From a virus: 53,354 nucleotides of DNA. Made by a program: the position numbers and the translations under genes. Under the pieces are notes generated by a model. It had not been told where the DNA came from and made no database searches. It saw only the letters and a program-made list of their open reading frames with translations. Shown here piece by piece: positions 1-8,406 of the stretch (positions within the stretch are counted from its first letter, which is position 1; each line of letters begins with the position of its first letter). Where the stretch lies: positions 1 through 53,354 of IMG/VR virus record IMGVR_UViG_3300031539_000043. The stretch is one strand, 5' to 3'.

Positions 1-818
1 CATTATTAGAGCAAGCATATTCAGGTATTACTGATGATACTATATTAGATCCTGAATCAATTTATTTTACACTTGTTTATGACGCCGGATATCCAGCAGA
101 TGTTAAAACTGCTATAAGCACTTTATGTCAAACGAGACGTGACTGTGTTGGTATTTTAGATAACGGTGATAATGCAACAGTAAACGCTGCATTAGCTACT
201 AGAAATAATACTAATACATTTAATAATTATTTTGTTTCTCTTTATGAACCATTCAATAAAGTATCAGATCCATTTACAGGGGCAGACGTTTGGTTTTCTC
301 CAGTATATCATATGTCATATTTATTACCAAGAAATGATAATGTTGCTGAATTGTGGTTTGCTGCTGCAGGATTCAATAGAGGTGCAATTGATTCAATTAA
401 AGAAATGAGATACAACCCTAGATTGGGTCAACGAGATCAAATGTACTTAAAGCAATTAAATCCAATTGTTAAATTTGCTCAAGGACATGTAGTGTGGGGG
501 CAGTTAACTAGTCAGGCTAAAGCTTCAGCACTTCAAGATCTAAATATTGTAAGACTTGTTTTATATGCTAAAAGAGCTTTAGAACAATTTTGTAGATTTT
601 TTGTTTTCGAACAAAATGATGAAATTACATGGGGTCAAGTTGCAGGTAGTATTGTTGATTTCCTAGAAGTGATTAAACAAAATAGAGGATTAGATTCATA
701 TGAGGTAGATGTGGGTGCAACCGAATACGAAAGAAAAACAAAGATATTTCATGTTGACGTTACTTTACAACCTACACGAGTTGTAGAAAAAATTGAACTA
801 AACTTCTTCATTAAATAA
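1..818 (+). CDS. Tail sheath protein, C-terminal part (5' end outside window)
   Basis: The frame is open from the left edge (first full codon at base 3) to a TAA at 816-818, giving about 271 residues. The C-terminal half has the features of contractile tail sheath proteins: a segment on controlling Cys-rich 'TLCQTRRDCVGILD', then 'WFSPVYHMSYLLPRND', the stretch 'VAELWFAAAGFNRG', and a C-terminal domain ending in beta-strand sequence 'VTLQPTRVVEKIELNF'. In this family the C-terminal arm links subunits into the contracting helix around the tail tube. The ATG at 310-314 is internal and not the start, because sheath-like coding continues upstream of it. The tube gene lies about 5.7 kb downstream on the same strand, separated by an oppositely oriented block. 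Sheath identity is a confident family recognition; the N-terminus cannot be described. Confidence 0.93.
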   Translation, partial: LLEQAYSGITDDTILDPESIYFTLVYDAGYPADVKTAISTLCQTRRDCVGILDNGDNATVNAALATRNNTNTFNNYFVSLYEPFNKVSDPFTGADVWFSPVYHMSYLLPRNDNVAELWFAAAGFNRGAIDSIKEMRYNPRLGQRDQMYLKQLNPIVKFAQGHVVWGQLTSQAKASALQDLNIVRLVLYAKRALEQFCRFFVFEQNDEITWGQVAGSIVDFLEVIKQNRGLDSYEVDVGATEYERKTKIFHVDVTLQPTRVVEKIELNFFIK

Positions 819-822
819 GCAA

Positions 823-865
823 AAAAATAACGGGGAAACATTTACTTAATTTCCCCGTTATTTTT
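823..865. terminator. Bidirectional intrinsic terminator
   Basis: A 16-bp perfect inverted repeat (left arm 823-838, right arm 850-865) with GC core CGGGG/CCCCG, flanked by an A tract on the left and a T tract on the right, and an 11-nt loop. It sits between the convergent sheath gene (stop 818) and the minus-strand gene ending at 869, so it can stop transcription from both sides. Confidence 0.93.
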
Positions 866-868
866 CCG

Positions 869-1300
869 TCATTTTACCAACTGAAGTAAAGCTTCATCTG
901 ACATCCCATACTCGTCTAACTCAACCATTCTTTTTAATGCCTTTCCATAATTTTTCAATTGATTTACTAGATATAAATTAAAACATATAAACGTGGTCAT
1001 ATATACCTCTTTATCATTATACATAAAAGTATTTGGATTAAAGTGATGATCAATGCGGGTTTCAATACATAATCCCAGATCAGTTATCACTTGGTTGATT
1101 TTGTCAAATGTATGATGGTGAATTAAAGCATCTGGGAGGACAGTTAATGGAGTAGTCTTAATTGATTCCATAACCATTCTAAGATATTCAATGTTACAAT
1201 GTCTAAATTCATCATCAAAAAATCCAGAAGCTTCTCTTATTGAAAGAACATTATCCAGTTCAAAAGTTAATGGTAATGCTACGAACATTAAAGTTAACAT
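869..1300 (-). CDS. Hypothetical protein (143 aa)
   Basis: I do not recognise this protein. It is a mostly helical-looking soluble protein of 143 residues. There are short hydrophobic stretches at the N-terminus (LTLMFVALPLTFEL), but the acidic residues that follow make a signal peptide doubtful. It contains a His-rich patch 'LIHHHTFDK' and a later 'RIDHHFNPN', which could bind metal, though no known motif is formed. The start codon at 1298-1300 overlaps the end of the 57-aa gene at 1294-1467 by 7 bases, which suggests translational coupling. It is the last gene of the minus-strand group 5880-869 and ends directly at the bidirectional terminator. Confidence 0.7.
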   Translation of the reverse strand: MLTLMFVALPLTFELDNVLSIREASGFFDDEFRHCNIEYLRMVMESIKTTPLTVLPDALIHHHTFDKINQVITDLGLCIETRIDHHFNPNTFMYNDKEVYMTTFICFNLYLVNQLKNYGKALKRMVELDEYGMSDEALLQLVK

Positions 1301-1467
1301 TTTTTTTTATCCTTTATATTTTTGTATTTAGATGTTAATTTTGATATACACTGAACTCCTTCGGTAATCAATATAAGTTCTTCACCACAATCAATACATT
1401 TTATTACAAACCTATGATATTTAATTGGTTCTTTTTTAATATTTTTTCTTTTTAATATATTAAACAT
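1294..1467 (-). CDS. Small Cys-containing protein (57 aa)
   Basis: A short gene with ATG at 1465-1467 preceded by a strong ribosome binding site (GTAAGGAGATAAT-ATG) and a TAA at 1294-1296. The product begins MFNILKRKNIKKEP and is lysine-rich. It has a 'CIDCGEEL' knuckle followed by another Cys (VQC) and a Cys at the end, which looks like a small zinc-binding ribbon. Its stop overlaps the start of the next gene by 7 bases. No function can be assigned. The good ribosome binding site and its tight position between genes are the reasons for calling it real. Confidence 0.65.
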   Translation of the reverse strand: MFNILKRKNIKKEPIKYHRFVIKCIDCGEELILITEGVQCISKLTSKYKNIKDKKKC

Positions 1468-1479
1468 ATTATCTCCTTA

Positions 1480-2001
1480 CTAGTGATAACTGAATTGTAT
1501 ATGAGGTAAATTTTTAAAAGTATTTCCATGTTCAATCATACTCTCAAATGAACTATTTTCATCACAATAAACAAGGCGATAAATATAACCTTCCCCATAC
1601 TTTGTTAATAAAAATTTAATATATTCTTTAGCTTCTTGAAATCTAATGTCATATTGATAGTTCATCCACTTTTTAGCTTCTCCAGAAATTTTATGTATAT
1701 CATACATATCACCAGTCCACCCTTCTTCAAGTTCCTCACTAGATTTAAATAAAAGCTTTTTATCAATTACAATATCCTCAAAGAGATGCCCCTCTTCTAG
1801 ATCAGTTAAGTATACTACATGAGCATCTTTAGCTGACAGTAAGGTAGGCATTTGATGTAAATCATCTTTTAAAACTCGGTGACAAACATCAACTCTATTT
1901 ATATGTTGAAACACATCATCAAATTCTAAAACTCTTTTTGGAAACATAACAATAAATGATGATGAAGAACTGTTGGTGACAAAATCTGTTTTTATTTTCA
2001 T
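1480..2001 (-). CDS. NSSS-motif protein 1 (173 aa), next to a radical SAM enzyme
   Basis: It starts MKIKTDFVTNSSSSSFIV, a motif shared almost exactly by three other proteins in this window (44461-45153, 48370-48765, 48765-49121) whose remaining sequences differ. I recall similar FVxNSSSSSF starts on uncharacterised bacterial and phage proteins, without a known function. The rest is acidic, soluble and probably alpha/beta. It has a 'WTGDMYDIHK' segment and a C-terminal part (VYCDENSSFESMIEHG ... PHIQFSYH) with an interesting run of Asn/Ser/His. Its ATG abuts the stop codon of the radical SAM gene (TAG-ATG, no gap), so the two are translationally coupled. By inference it may be a substrate or partner of that enzyme. 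Confidence 0.85.
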   Translation of the reverse strand: MKIKTDFVTNSSSSSFIVMFPKRVLEFDDVFQHINRVDVCHRVLKDDLHQMPTLLSAKDAHVVYLTDLEEGHLFEDIVIDKKLLFKSSEELEEGWTGDMYDIHKISGEAKKWMNYQYDIRFQEAKEYIKFLLTKYGEGYIYRLVYCDENSSFESMIEHGNTFKNLPHIQFSYH

Positions 2002-3051
2002 CTAGAATCCAGCTGGACATGTGTATGGATTTTTCTTTAAGATTTTTCTAAATCTTTCAAATTCAGGTGCATTATTCCAAACTTTAAAGATAGACTTTTT
2101 CTTTAAAGAAACACCACATTTTTTATGGTCTGCAAAACTACATGGAATTAGATGCATACTTGGAGAAATATATACAGACATTCTAGAACTTTCACATGAG
2201 TCAACAGACATCTTCTGTAGATCATTCATTTCTACATATTGAAGAACATGATTTACAAGGCAAGAATCCATACCAACCTTCATTTTACAAGAAGATTCTA
2301 TAATCCTTTCTGAAAAAGTTTTTAACTGATATGGGGTTGGGGTAAAATCAATGAGATCCAACGCCTGACCTTGTGGTTTAAACAATAGAAATACTATAGC
2401 ATTCAACTTATTTATGTCAAACAATGTTGATTGATTTCCATTTGTTCTCCATGGATTGTATCCAAAAATAATTTTTATAGCGTCTTCGTATGTATGTCTG
2501 GTTAATATAAAATGAATATTAGTTTTAATTTTGGCATTAGTTAATCTTTGTAAAGCTGAATATGAATAATCTTTTCTATAATCTGACACTGCTACAGCAC
2601 CCGCATATTTTTTGGATATTTCAATATGTTCATCTGTTAATCCATTTCCACTTGTAGTGTAGTTTGGAACAACATTATTTTCCCGACAATATTCAAGAAT
2701 CTCTTTAAAGTTTTCATGAAGATTGGGGTCACCTCTTCCACCCAGAGCTACTTGGTTTACATGGTATTTTGCTTCATCTATTATTTTTTTGAAATTGTCA
2801 AGGGTCATGTTATCTTCATATTCACGACCCTGGTAACAAATTTCACAATTGTTTATACAATGTCCCATGATTCCAACATCTAACATAGATGGAAATTCCA
2901 ACTGAAAGGGGTCTGGATGCCCGTTGATGCCTCTTAAGACTTCAATCCCAGTGTTGGTGTTAAACAAAAGTTCGTATTCATCATTAGAGAATTGTTTGTC
3001 AAATTCTCCAACCATAAAAGTATTATCTGACATTTTCAATAATTTCTTCAT
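2002..3051 (-). CDS. Radical SAM/SPASM-like protein 1
   Basis: Counting from the ATG at 3051, C65, C69 and C72 form the CxxxCxxC motif (GHCINNCEICYQ) that binds the radical SAM [4Fe-4S] cluster. A glycine-rich 'ALGGRGDPNLH' segment follows, matching the GGE-type SAM-contact region. The last 60 residues (SCESSRMSVYISPS ... LIPCSFAD ... YTCPAGF) have the cysteine pattern of SPASM or twitch domains, which carry auxiliary Fe-S clusters and are common in enzymes that modify peptides. The start is uncertain: ATGs at 3111, 3051 and 3033 are possible and none has an ideal ribosome binding site. It overlaps the upstream membrane-protein gene and abuts NSSS-motif protein 1, its likely partner. It is not obviously QueE, which is shorter. 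Confidence 0.85.
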   Translation of the reverse strand: MKKLLKMSDNTFMVGEFDKQFSNDEYELLFNTNTGIEVLRGINGHPDPFQLEFPSMLDVGIMGHCINNCEICYQGREYEDNMTLDNFKKIIDEAKYHVNQVALGGRGDPNLHENFKEILEYCRENNVVPNYTTSGNGLTDEHIEISKKYAGAVAVSDYRKDYSYSALQRLTNAKIKTNIHFILTRHTYEDAIKIIFGYNPWRTNGNQSTLFDINKLNAIVFLLFKPQGQALDLIDFTPTPYQLKTFSERIIESSCKMKVGMDSCLVNHVLQYVEMNDLQKMSVDSCESSRMSVYISPSMHLIPCSFADHKKCGVSLKKKSIFKVWNNAPEFERFRKILKKNPYTCPAGF

Positions 3052-3289
3052 CTTTGATTTTGTTTTCCTCTTCACTAATAACCTCCAATCTTTTAAGAAT
3101 GTCAAATTCATATATAGATCTTAAAGCAAATACTAATAACATAACCATAAGAGCAGAGACTTTACCAAAGCCAAGTGTAAAAATAAATATCGCTATTAAT
3201 ATCATATCTCCAAAATTTGATCTTTTATAATCAAAATTTGTCTTATAAATAAATTTTAAGAGTTTTGTTACTAAAATTTTTTTGTTCAT
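3023..3289 (-). CDS. Small membrane protein (88 aa)
   Basis: Two hydrophobic segments are visible, about residues 29-42 (MILIAIFIFTLGFG) and 44-60 (VSALMVMLLVFALRSIY). A basic N-terminus (MNKKILVTKLLKFIYK) and an acidic C-terminal tail follow the usual inside-positive pattern, predicting a two-pass inner membrane protein with both ends in the cytoplasm. Its start overlaps the RlaP-like gene by 4 bases (ATGA) and its end overlaps the radical SAM gene, so it is translationally coupled on both sides. No family is recognised. A two-pass phage membrane protein could be a lysis or exclusion factor, but nothing in the sequence supports one over the other. Confidence 0.75.
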   Translation of the reverse strand: MNKKILVTKLLKFIYKTNFDYKRSNFGDMILIAIFIFTLGFGKVSALMVMLLVFALRSIYEFDILKRLEVISEEENKIKDEEIIENVR

Positions 3290-4359
3290 GTTGTTGTTTT
3301 CTCCTTTATTTGTTTTATATGTTGTTCAATAATTTTAATACATAAATCATCAACTTTTATTAATTGAGGTTTTTTTGGAAGAATACTATTTTTATATATT
3401 TCTTCTAGTTCATCATTTACTTTGTCAAATTTTTCCATGAGTTGTTCAAAAGAATATAACCCATTTTTAATAGCTAATAAATGTTCTCTATCTGGTCTTG
3501 GTAAAGTAATTTTTCCGGTTGTTAATAATTCCTGGCATTCTTCCACCAGACGATAAAGATGCATTGCATGTTTTGTATCATAATTAAACTTTGCTTCTAG
3601 TTTTGCTCTAGCAGGATTCCTATTTTTTAACCAATTTTGATATTGAGTCCAATGTATAAGAGCGGATGAATATGCTTTTTCTCTTTCAAGGGCATACATT
3701 ATATTATCACTTAAAGGAACAATTGTACCAATTGCTTTAAAATCAAGTTTACTTGTATTTTCAATAATGGCTTTATAGTTATGAACTTCTTCCATTTCAA
3801 GAAGACTATCTTTTAACTCATGATATGTACCAATTTGTTTTAAGTAATTTGCAATGATTTCATTAAATGCTCCAATCTTATCTCTGGATAAAAGAGATTT
3901 ATGAGGGGGTAAATCAAAATCTTTTCTTTCAGGTTTTTTCTTTGGAGGAGTTAATAACCAAGATCTATGGTTTTTAATTTTTTTCATTTGTGAAAATGCA
4001 TAACCTGTAAAAGTATGTTTAGCTTTACTTGATATAAATAAATCTTTATTTTCAATAATTATATCCCATTCTTTAGATGAAATTATCATCTGTGAAGATG
4101 GAATAAAAAAATATTCAATAATATTCGGATTACATTTTAAAGCAAGTTTAAAAAAATGTTTGATATTATAATATTCTGTATCAGTTACTTTATCTGAAAA
4201 TCTTTCAGCTTGTCTGGCAAACCCTAGCACATTTTCTCTGGGTGGAAGGAATACCCCTCTTGTATCTATATCTGAATCAGGGGTATTCGTTCCATAGAGA
4301 TTACTGCCAGTTATAAATGCTGATATTAGTTTACTTCCTTTTGGCAGTTTAATCGACAC
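3286..4359 (-). CDS. RlaP-like predicted nucleotidyltransferase
   Basis: The N-terminus has the DNA polymerase beta superfamily signature: 'ITGSNLYGTNTPDSDIDTRGV', with GS at residues 18-19 and the metal-binding carboxylates D30 and D32, followed by the 'FLPPRENVLG' segment. This arrangement matches the RlaP family (RNA repair pathway DNA polymerase beta). Those proteins are predicted nucleotidyltransferases, often encoded with RNA ligases or other repair enzymes. The remaining 250 residues are helical and contain the family's typical central region. The gene overlaps the CCA-adding enzyme gene by 11 bases, so two nucleotidyltransferases are co-expressed. By inference both act in repair of host or phage tRNA cut during infection. 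The substrate of RlaP proteins is not established. Confidence 0.8.
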   Translation of the reverse strand: MSIKLPKGSKLISAFITGSNLYGTNTPDSDIDTRGVFLPPRENVLGFARQAERFSDKVTDTEYYNIKHFFKLALKCNPNIIEYFFIPSSQMIISSKEWDIIIENKDLFISSKAKHTFTGYAFSQMKKIKNHRSWLLTPPKKKPERKDFDLPPHKSLLSRDKIGAFNEIIANYLKQIGTYHELKDSLLEMEEVHNYKAIIENTSKLDFKAIGTIVPLSDNIMYALEREKAYSSALIHWTQYQNWLKNRNPARAKLEAKFNYDTKHAMHLYRLVEECQELLTTGKITLPRPDREHLLAIKNGLYSFEQLMEKFDKVNDELEEIYKNSILPKKPQLIKVDDLCIKIIEQHIKQIKEKTTT

Positions 4360-5704
4360 TTATTATATTCCTCCTCTCCATAAAATCTGTTATTATTTTT
4401 GTTAAATTATCTTTATTGTTTAAATTAGGATCATCTAATATACTCTCCAATAAAAGATTTTTTAATTGACCTATTTGTGGTCCTGGTTTTAATCCTGTTA
4501 TTTCCATAATATCTTTTCCATTAATAGCCAATTCATCAAATCTATTTTCACTTCTAGGTTCTAAAGCTTTCTTGATTCTTTCAAAATCTGCTCTAATGGT
4601 TTGATATGGATATGGCCCTTTTATAATATTAGCTTTTGTGTCTGCAAGTTTTAATCTATACAGATCCATTAAATCAATATCATGCTCACCCAATTTATGA
4701 GCAAGTTTTCTTATTGATTTCTCAGATGAAAAAGTATTCATATGAAGTCTAACAAGAGTTGTAATATATTCAATCTCTTTACTTGAAAAAGTTAAATGTT
4801 TTAATTCCTCTAAAAGCAAATATTTGCCATCAACGTCATGAGAAGTAAATTTAACATCTTTAGTTTTTACATTATATTGACATGCTGGAGGTTTCCCAAC
4901 ATCATGTAAATATGTAGCTAACTTTATTAATGGATACTTTGATGATATGTTATCACCAGCCAATAGAGAGTGTGTAATAATTGACTCTCTATGATGTATT
5001 CCATGAACATCAAAATAATAACAGCAATCCAATGATGGAAAGATATATTGTAAAACATCAATCTCATGCAACGCATTAAAGAATACACTTGCATATCGAG
5101 CTTTCATTGCTTTCAAAACTTCGATTCGGATTCTTTCTGGAGCAACGTAATCCTGAACCAAATGAGCCATTTCTTTTAATGCCTTTTTTGTTTCCGGATC
5201 AAATATTCCGTCAATAACTGCTAAGAACCTACATGCTCTTACGATTCTATTCGGGTCTTCATATATTCGATCTTTTGCATTCCCAACAAATTTGATTCTT
5301 CTTTTCTTGAGATCATTTAATCCTTTATATGGATCAAGAATATCTCCAGTAAATTGACATAATGCCAGTGAGTTAATGGTTAGATCTCTTCTTGCTAAAT
5401 CCTCAAGAATATTTTTTGCTTGTACAACTTGAACATCTTTATCATTTAACCCTTTATATACATCTTTTCTAAATGTAGCTACTTCAATTCCGTCAACAAA
5501 AATAACTTTAAAATAGGTTCCTCCGGTTGCTATTTTATGTCCTTTAAATAATTTCTCAATTTGTTCTGAGGTTGCTGAAGTTGCAATATCTATATCTGCT
5601 GGATTTTTTCCATCTAATAAATCTCTAACAGCACCACCCACGATATAGGTATCGTATCCGAAATCACATAATCTATTTATAATATAAGTCGCTGTAGCTT
5701 TCAT
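4349..5704 (-). CDS. cca: CCA-adding enzyme / tRNA nucleotidyltransferase with HD domain
   Basis: Class II tRNA nucleotidyltransferase of 451 residues, the usual length for the HD-containing bacterial type. The catalytic motif 'YIVGGAVRDLLDG' (GG at 23-24) is followed by the metal-binding D37-I-D39. Then come the 'RRDLTINSLAL' motif, 'GLNDLKKRRIKFVG', 'EDPNRIVRACRFL' and a head/neck domain. A C-terminal HD phosphohydrolase motif is present (ATYLHDVGKPP). The enzyme adds or restores CCA at tRNA 3' ends. A phage copy is consistent with maintaining tRNA when the host degrades it or when the phage carries its own tRNAs; none are in this window. It lies in a minus-strand operon with the RlaP-like gene. 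Confidence 0.95.
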   Translation of the reverse strand: MKATATYIINRLCDFGYDTYIVGGAVRDLLDGKNPADIDIATSATSEQIEKLFKGHKIATGGTYFKVIFVDGIEVATFRKDVYKGLNDKDVQVVQAKNILEDLARRDLTINSLALCQFTGDILDPYKGLNDLKKRRIKFVGNAKDRIYEDPNRIVRACRFLAVIDGIFDPETKKALKEMAHLVQDYVAPERIRIEVLKAMKARYASVFFNALHEIDVLQYIFPSLDCCYYFDVHGIHHRESIITHSLLAGDNISSKYPLIKLATYLHDVGKPPACQYNVKTKDVKFTSHDVDGKYLLLEELKHLTFSSKEIEYITTLVRLHMNTFSSEKSIRKLAHKLGEHDIDLMDLYRLKLADTKANIIKGPYPYQTIRADFERIKKALEPRSENRFDELAINGKDIMEITGLKPGPQIGQLKNLLLESILDDPNLNNKDNLTKIITDFMERRNIISVD

Positions 5705-5709
5705 GTAAA

Positions 5710-5880
5710 TTATTCTCCTTTAAGTTTCCAGACATTCATAACGTCTTGCATAAAAAATGTATGTACTCCAACTCCTTCTGATGTTACTGCTATAGTTCGT
5801 ATTATCCACCCACCGTAAACTCTCAATCTACTTGTATCATCATCTATTTTCTCAAATTTTTTAGAATATTCAATAGCCAT
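5710..5880 (-). CDS. Small hypothetical protein (56 aa)
   Basis: ATG at 5878-5880 preceded by AAAGGAGATAAAA, a strong ribosome binding site; TAA at 5710-5712, five bases before the cca start. The product begins MAIEYSKKFEKIDDD and contains 'LRVYGGWIIRTIAVTSEGVG' then 'HTFFMQDVMNVWKL'. The Trp/aromatic pattern resembles small, compact single-domain beta-rich phage proteins, but I do not recognise a family. It is the first gene of the minus-strand operon that runs to the terminator near 865. Confidence 0.65.
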   Translation of the reverse strand: MAIEYSKKFEKIDDDTSRLRVYGGWIIRTIAVTSEGVGVHTFFMQDVMNVWKLKGE

Positions 5881-6007
5881 TTTTATCTCCTTTATTATAA
5901 GTTTAAAAAATCCTTTTCATTTATTAATATATATAGAAATAACTTTCTTAATGAAACCAACCTTCTTAAAAATATAGAACAAAATATAAATTGGAGAATA
6001 AATTAAT
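5881..6007. promoter_or_regulatory. Divergent intergenic region, probable promoters both ways
   Basis: 127 bases of very AT-rich sequence between the divergent starts at 5880 (-) and 6008 (+). On the minus strand a TATAAT sits just before the ribosome binding site of the 56-aa gene. On the plus strand an AAAATATAAATTGGAG stretch precedes the HAD gene. Both lie unusually close to the start codons, and no convincing -35 partner is seen. Promoters are inferred from the divergent layout more than from a consensus. Confidence 0.35.
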
Positions 6008-6502
6008 ATGAATATAATTAACTCTTTTTTAGAAAAATTACACACTGATGAATCAATGTTCTCAATGGATAATTATGCAACTGACGAAGAAGAAGATGAA
6101 AAAATTATATCAGAACAGAAAAATGGATCTGATAAAAAAAGAATAATGATAGATTTAGATGGAACTATTCATAAATATTCTAAAGGATGGAATGGTGGAG
6201 ATATATATGATCCCCCTTTTGAAGGCTCTATAGATGCAATTAAATGGTTGAAGAGCCAGGGGTTTGAAATTATAATATTTACAACTAGAGCATCTAAAGC
6301 TAATAATGAGGAAATGGGTGGAGATTATTTAGATCAATTAAAGAAAATCAAAGAATGGTTAGATGAATATAATGTTCCATATGATGGAATTACAGCTGAT
6401 AAGTTATCAGCTGAATTTTATATTGACGATAAAGCTATTCATATCCCAAATGGAAATTGGGATTTTGTAGTTCAGACTATTCAAAAAAGAATGAGCGTGT
6501 AA
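6008..6502 (+). CDS. HAD-superfamily phosphatase-like protein
   Basis: After an acidic N-terminal extension of about 43 residues, the HAD fold begins with 'IMIDLDGTIH', where D49 and D51 are the nucleophile and acid/base pair. Motif II is 'IIIFTTRA' and the acidic motif IV is 'FYIDDKAIH'. The single compact domain (164 aa in all) has a short cap, as in the phage HAD proteins related to polynucleotide 3'-phosphatases and 5'(3')-nucleotidases. No kinase P-loop is present, so it is not a full T4 Pnkp. It has a GGAG ribosome binding site and opens the plus-strand group, but it is separated by only 52 bases from the tail tube gene, so it is probably co-transcribed with the tail module. The substrate is unknown. 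Confidence 0.82.
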   Translation: MNIINSFLEKLHTDESMFSMDNYATDEEEDEKIISEQKNGSDKKRIMIDLDGTIHKYSKGWNGGDIYDPPFEGSIDAIKWLKSQGFEIIIFTTRASKANNEEMGGDYLDQLKKIKEWLDEYNVPYDGITADKLSAEFYIDDKAIHIPNGNWDFVVQTIQKRMSV

Positions 6503-6554
6503 TATGCCAAAAAGAGATATTATTCAATAACATATTTTCGGGAGGAAAATTAAA

Positions 6555-7277
6555 ATGGCAATCAAGAATTCTTTTGTTAATGCAACAACCAATCGGTTAA
6601 GTCGTAATTTTGGAGGGACAGTTGCAGGTGTGGCTGACCCATATTTAACCGGGTATCATTTTATATACTTTGCAAAACTTCCAGCATCGTTAATTAAATA
6701 CTCTGGTGGAATTAAGGATGGAGAAATTAAAAGTCTTTTAGCTGGCGCATGTTTATCAGTTACACCACCAGGTGGAACTCTTAACAAGGTAGAATATACT
6801 GGATTAGGTGGGATTAAATTTGCTGTGCCTGGTAATATTGATTATGGTAATAGTGTTTCTGTTAAATTTTTAGAGTTTAATAAATTACCAGTGTTTAATA
6901 TTATGCATGGATGGGTTAAAATGATTAGAGATTATAGAACAGGTGTTTCTAACTTAGTAGAAACAGAAGATGGGATGGGTTATTCAAAATCAACTTATGC
7001 AGGGTTGATGTATTATTGGACAACAGCTCCAGATGCAAAAACTGTTGAATATTATGCATGTTATGATGGTCTGTTTCCAACCAAAGACCCTCAAGATTTA
7101 TTTACAAGTGACGTTGAAACCGTTGGAAGGTTAGATATCGAGATTGAATTCAATGTTGATTATATATGGCATGAAGATTGGGTTAAGAAAAAATGTCAAG
7201 ATTATGCAGATAATATTTTTGCTATTAAAGCGGGCGTTGTAGAACAGTATGGTAATGCTATTTCATCAGCATCATAA
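6555..7277 (+). CDS. Tail tube protein (T4 gp19-like)
   Basis: 240 residues with the pattern of myovirus tail tube subunits. An N-terminal segment contains 'GYHFIYFAKLP', followed by 'GLGGIKFAVPGNIDYGNSVSVKFLE', then 'VFNIMHGWVKMIRDYRTGV'; the last resembles the helix and beta-hairpin part of gp19-like tube proteins. The C-terminal half has an added segment (YYACYDGLFP ... RLDIEIEFNVDYIW) typical of larger tube proteins. It polymerises as hexameric rings to form the DNA channel inside the sheath. The ribosome binding site is GGGAGGAAAATTAAA-ATG. Its placement downstream of the sheath gene, on the same strand and before baseplate genes, supports the call. Confidence 0.82.
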   Translation: MAIKNSFVNATTNRLSRNFGGTVAGVADPYLTGYHFIYFAKLPASLIKYSGGIKDGEIKSLLAGACLSVTPPGGTLNKVEYTGLGGIKFAVPGNIDYGNSVSVKFLEFNKLPVFNIMHGWVKMIRDYRTGVSNLVETEDGMGYSKSTYAGLMYYWTTAPDAKTVEYYACYDGLFPTKDPQDLFTSDVETVGRLDIEIEFNVDYIWHEDWVKKKCQDYADNIFAIKAGVVEQYGNAISSAS

Positions 7278-7307
7278 AATAAAAAATTATTAGGAGGATG
7301 AGTTATT

Positions 7308-8396
7308 ATGTTTATCACAGAAAATCAAAATATTGCTGAATCAATTTTATTCTTACTTTCAGCACGAGAGTCATTATCTTATATAGTTGAAGGATCTTCA
7401 GTTGACCATAAAGACAAACTGAAAAATTTTTTAATGAATGAAGCATCAGATTATGAGATTATGTATATGTTAATGCATGAAGAAATGCCAAATGAGAAAT
7501 ATGATTTTGCTAATGAAGTTAGACTTTTTAGTAAGTTGAAGGAACAAGTCTTAATTAATTATAAGATTTTGAATAAATATATTGGAGAAAGTGTTCAAAC
7601 ATTTGTTAATGAAGTTGACACAGTTAATCCGTATTATTCTTCAGCTGCTCCACTTTTTGAATTTCAACGTGCATCTAAAAATACTTTAAATGAAGTTTTC
7701 GATAAAGAAGGTGTTGGGTTGCAAAAAGCAATTGATTGGGTTACAAAAAAACGTGAATTTCAACCAATTGATATTGGCAAGTTACAAAAAACTGTTGCGA
7801 ATGCTATTGGATCTACAGGAAGGAAAGCTCTTGCTATGCAAAAGAAAGAGGTTGCTATTAATAACCTGATTCGTAAAGGAGTTGATCCCAGTGTAGCTCG
7901 AAAACTAGTTACTCACCAAATACCTTATATAAAGAATGTTGGTAGTGCTGGTTATGTTAAAGGTGGAGATGCATTATTAAAACAAGGTACCACGGGTGCT
8001 GCCCGAGCAGCTGATCCTGTTGGATTTATAGCAGCTCTTAAATTGAAAGCTCAAGCTGCTGCTCCAGCATTACAAAAAGCAGTAACAAGTCAAGCTGGTA
8101 TGGCTATAGGTGGGGCTGCTCTTGCAGCATTAGCCTTATATGCTTCAGTTAAACTTTATAAAAGATTTATGAGTAAAGCAGCTAAATCATGCGCTGGACA
8201 GTCAGGAAGTGCCAAAACTGTATGTATGAAAAAATATCAACATGGTGCTATAGCTGCTCAAGTAAAAGATTTAGGAGCAGCTATGAATGCTTGTGCTAAA
8301 TCTAAGTCACCAGAAAAATGTAAAATTCCAATTCAAAAGAAAATTTCAAATTTACAAGTTAAAATGCAAAAAATGAAAGCTCAAATATCAGCATAG
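7308..8396 (+). CDS. Paralogous Cys-helix protein A (362 aa)
   Basis: First of three related neighbouring genes. The N-terminal domain (about 1-100: AESILFLLSARESL ... NEASDYEIMYML) aligns well with the next protein. A low-complexity middle follows (Ala/Lys-rich). There is one hydrophobic membrane-like segment near residue 265 (AIGGAALAALALYASVKLYKRF). The C-terminal domain has four cysteines spaced C-x10-C-x22-C-x8-C, on amphipathic helices. The same spacing is kept in both paralogs. The function is unknown. Its position between tube and baseplate genes suggests a virion or tail-assembly protein; the hydrophobic segment and possible disulfides would suit a protein that contacts the host envelope, which is inference. 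Strong ribosome binding site (TAGGAGGATGAGTTATT). Confidence 0.85.
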   Translation: MFITENQNIAESILFLLSARESLSYIVEGSSVDHKDKLKNFLMNEASDYEIMYMLMHEEMPNEKYDFANEVRLFSKLKEQVLINYKILNKYIGESVQTFVNEVDTVNPYYSSAAPLFEFQRASKNTLNEVFDKEGVGLQKAIDWVTKKREFQPIDIGKLQKTVANAIGSTGRKALAMQKKEVAINNLIRKGVDPSVARKLVTHQIPYIKNVGSAGYVKGGDALLKQGTTGAARAADPVGFIAALKLKAQAAAPALQKAVTSQAGMAIGGAALAALALYASVKLYKRFMSKAAKSCAGQSGSAKTVCMKKYQHGAIAAQVKDLGAAMNACAKSKSPEKCKIPIQKKISNLQVKMQKMKAQISA

Positions 8397-8406
8397 AGGA
8401 TATTAT

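Noticed and set aside
2002-3051. QueE (radical SAM) as the missing step between QueD and QueC
   Set aside because: The length and the C-terminal SPASM-like cysteines do not match QueE, and it is paired with an NSSS-motif gene. The same holds for 43440-44468.
6008-6502. Full polynucleotide kinase-phosphatase
   Set aside because: Only the HAD phosphatase motifs are present; there is no Walker A P-loop for a kinase domain.
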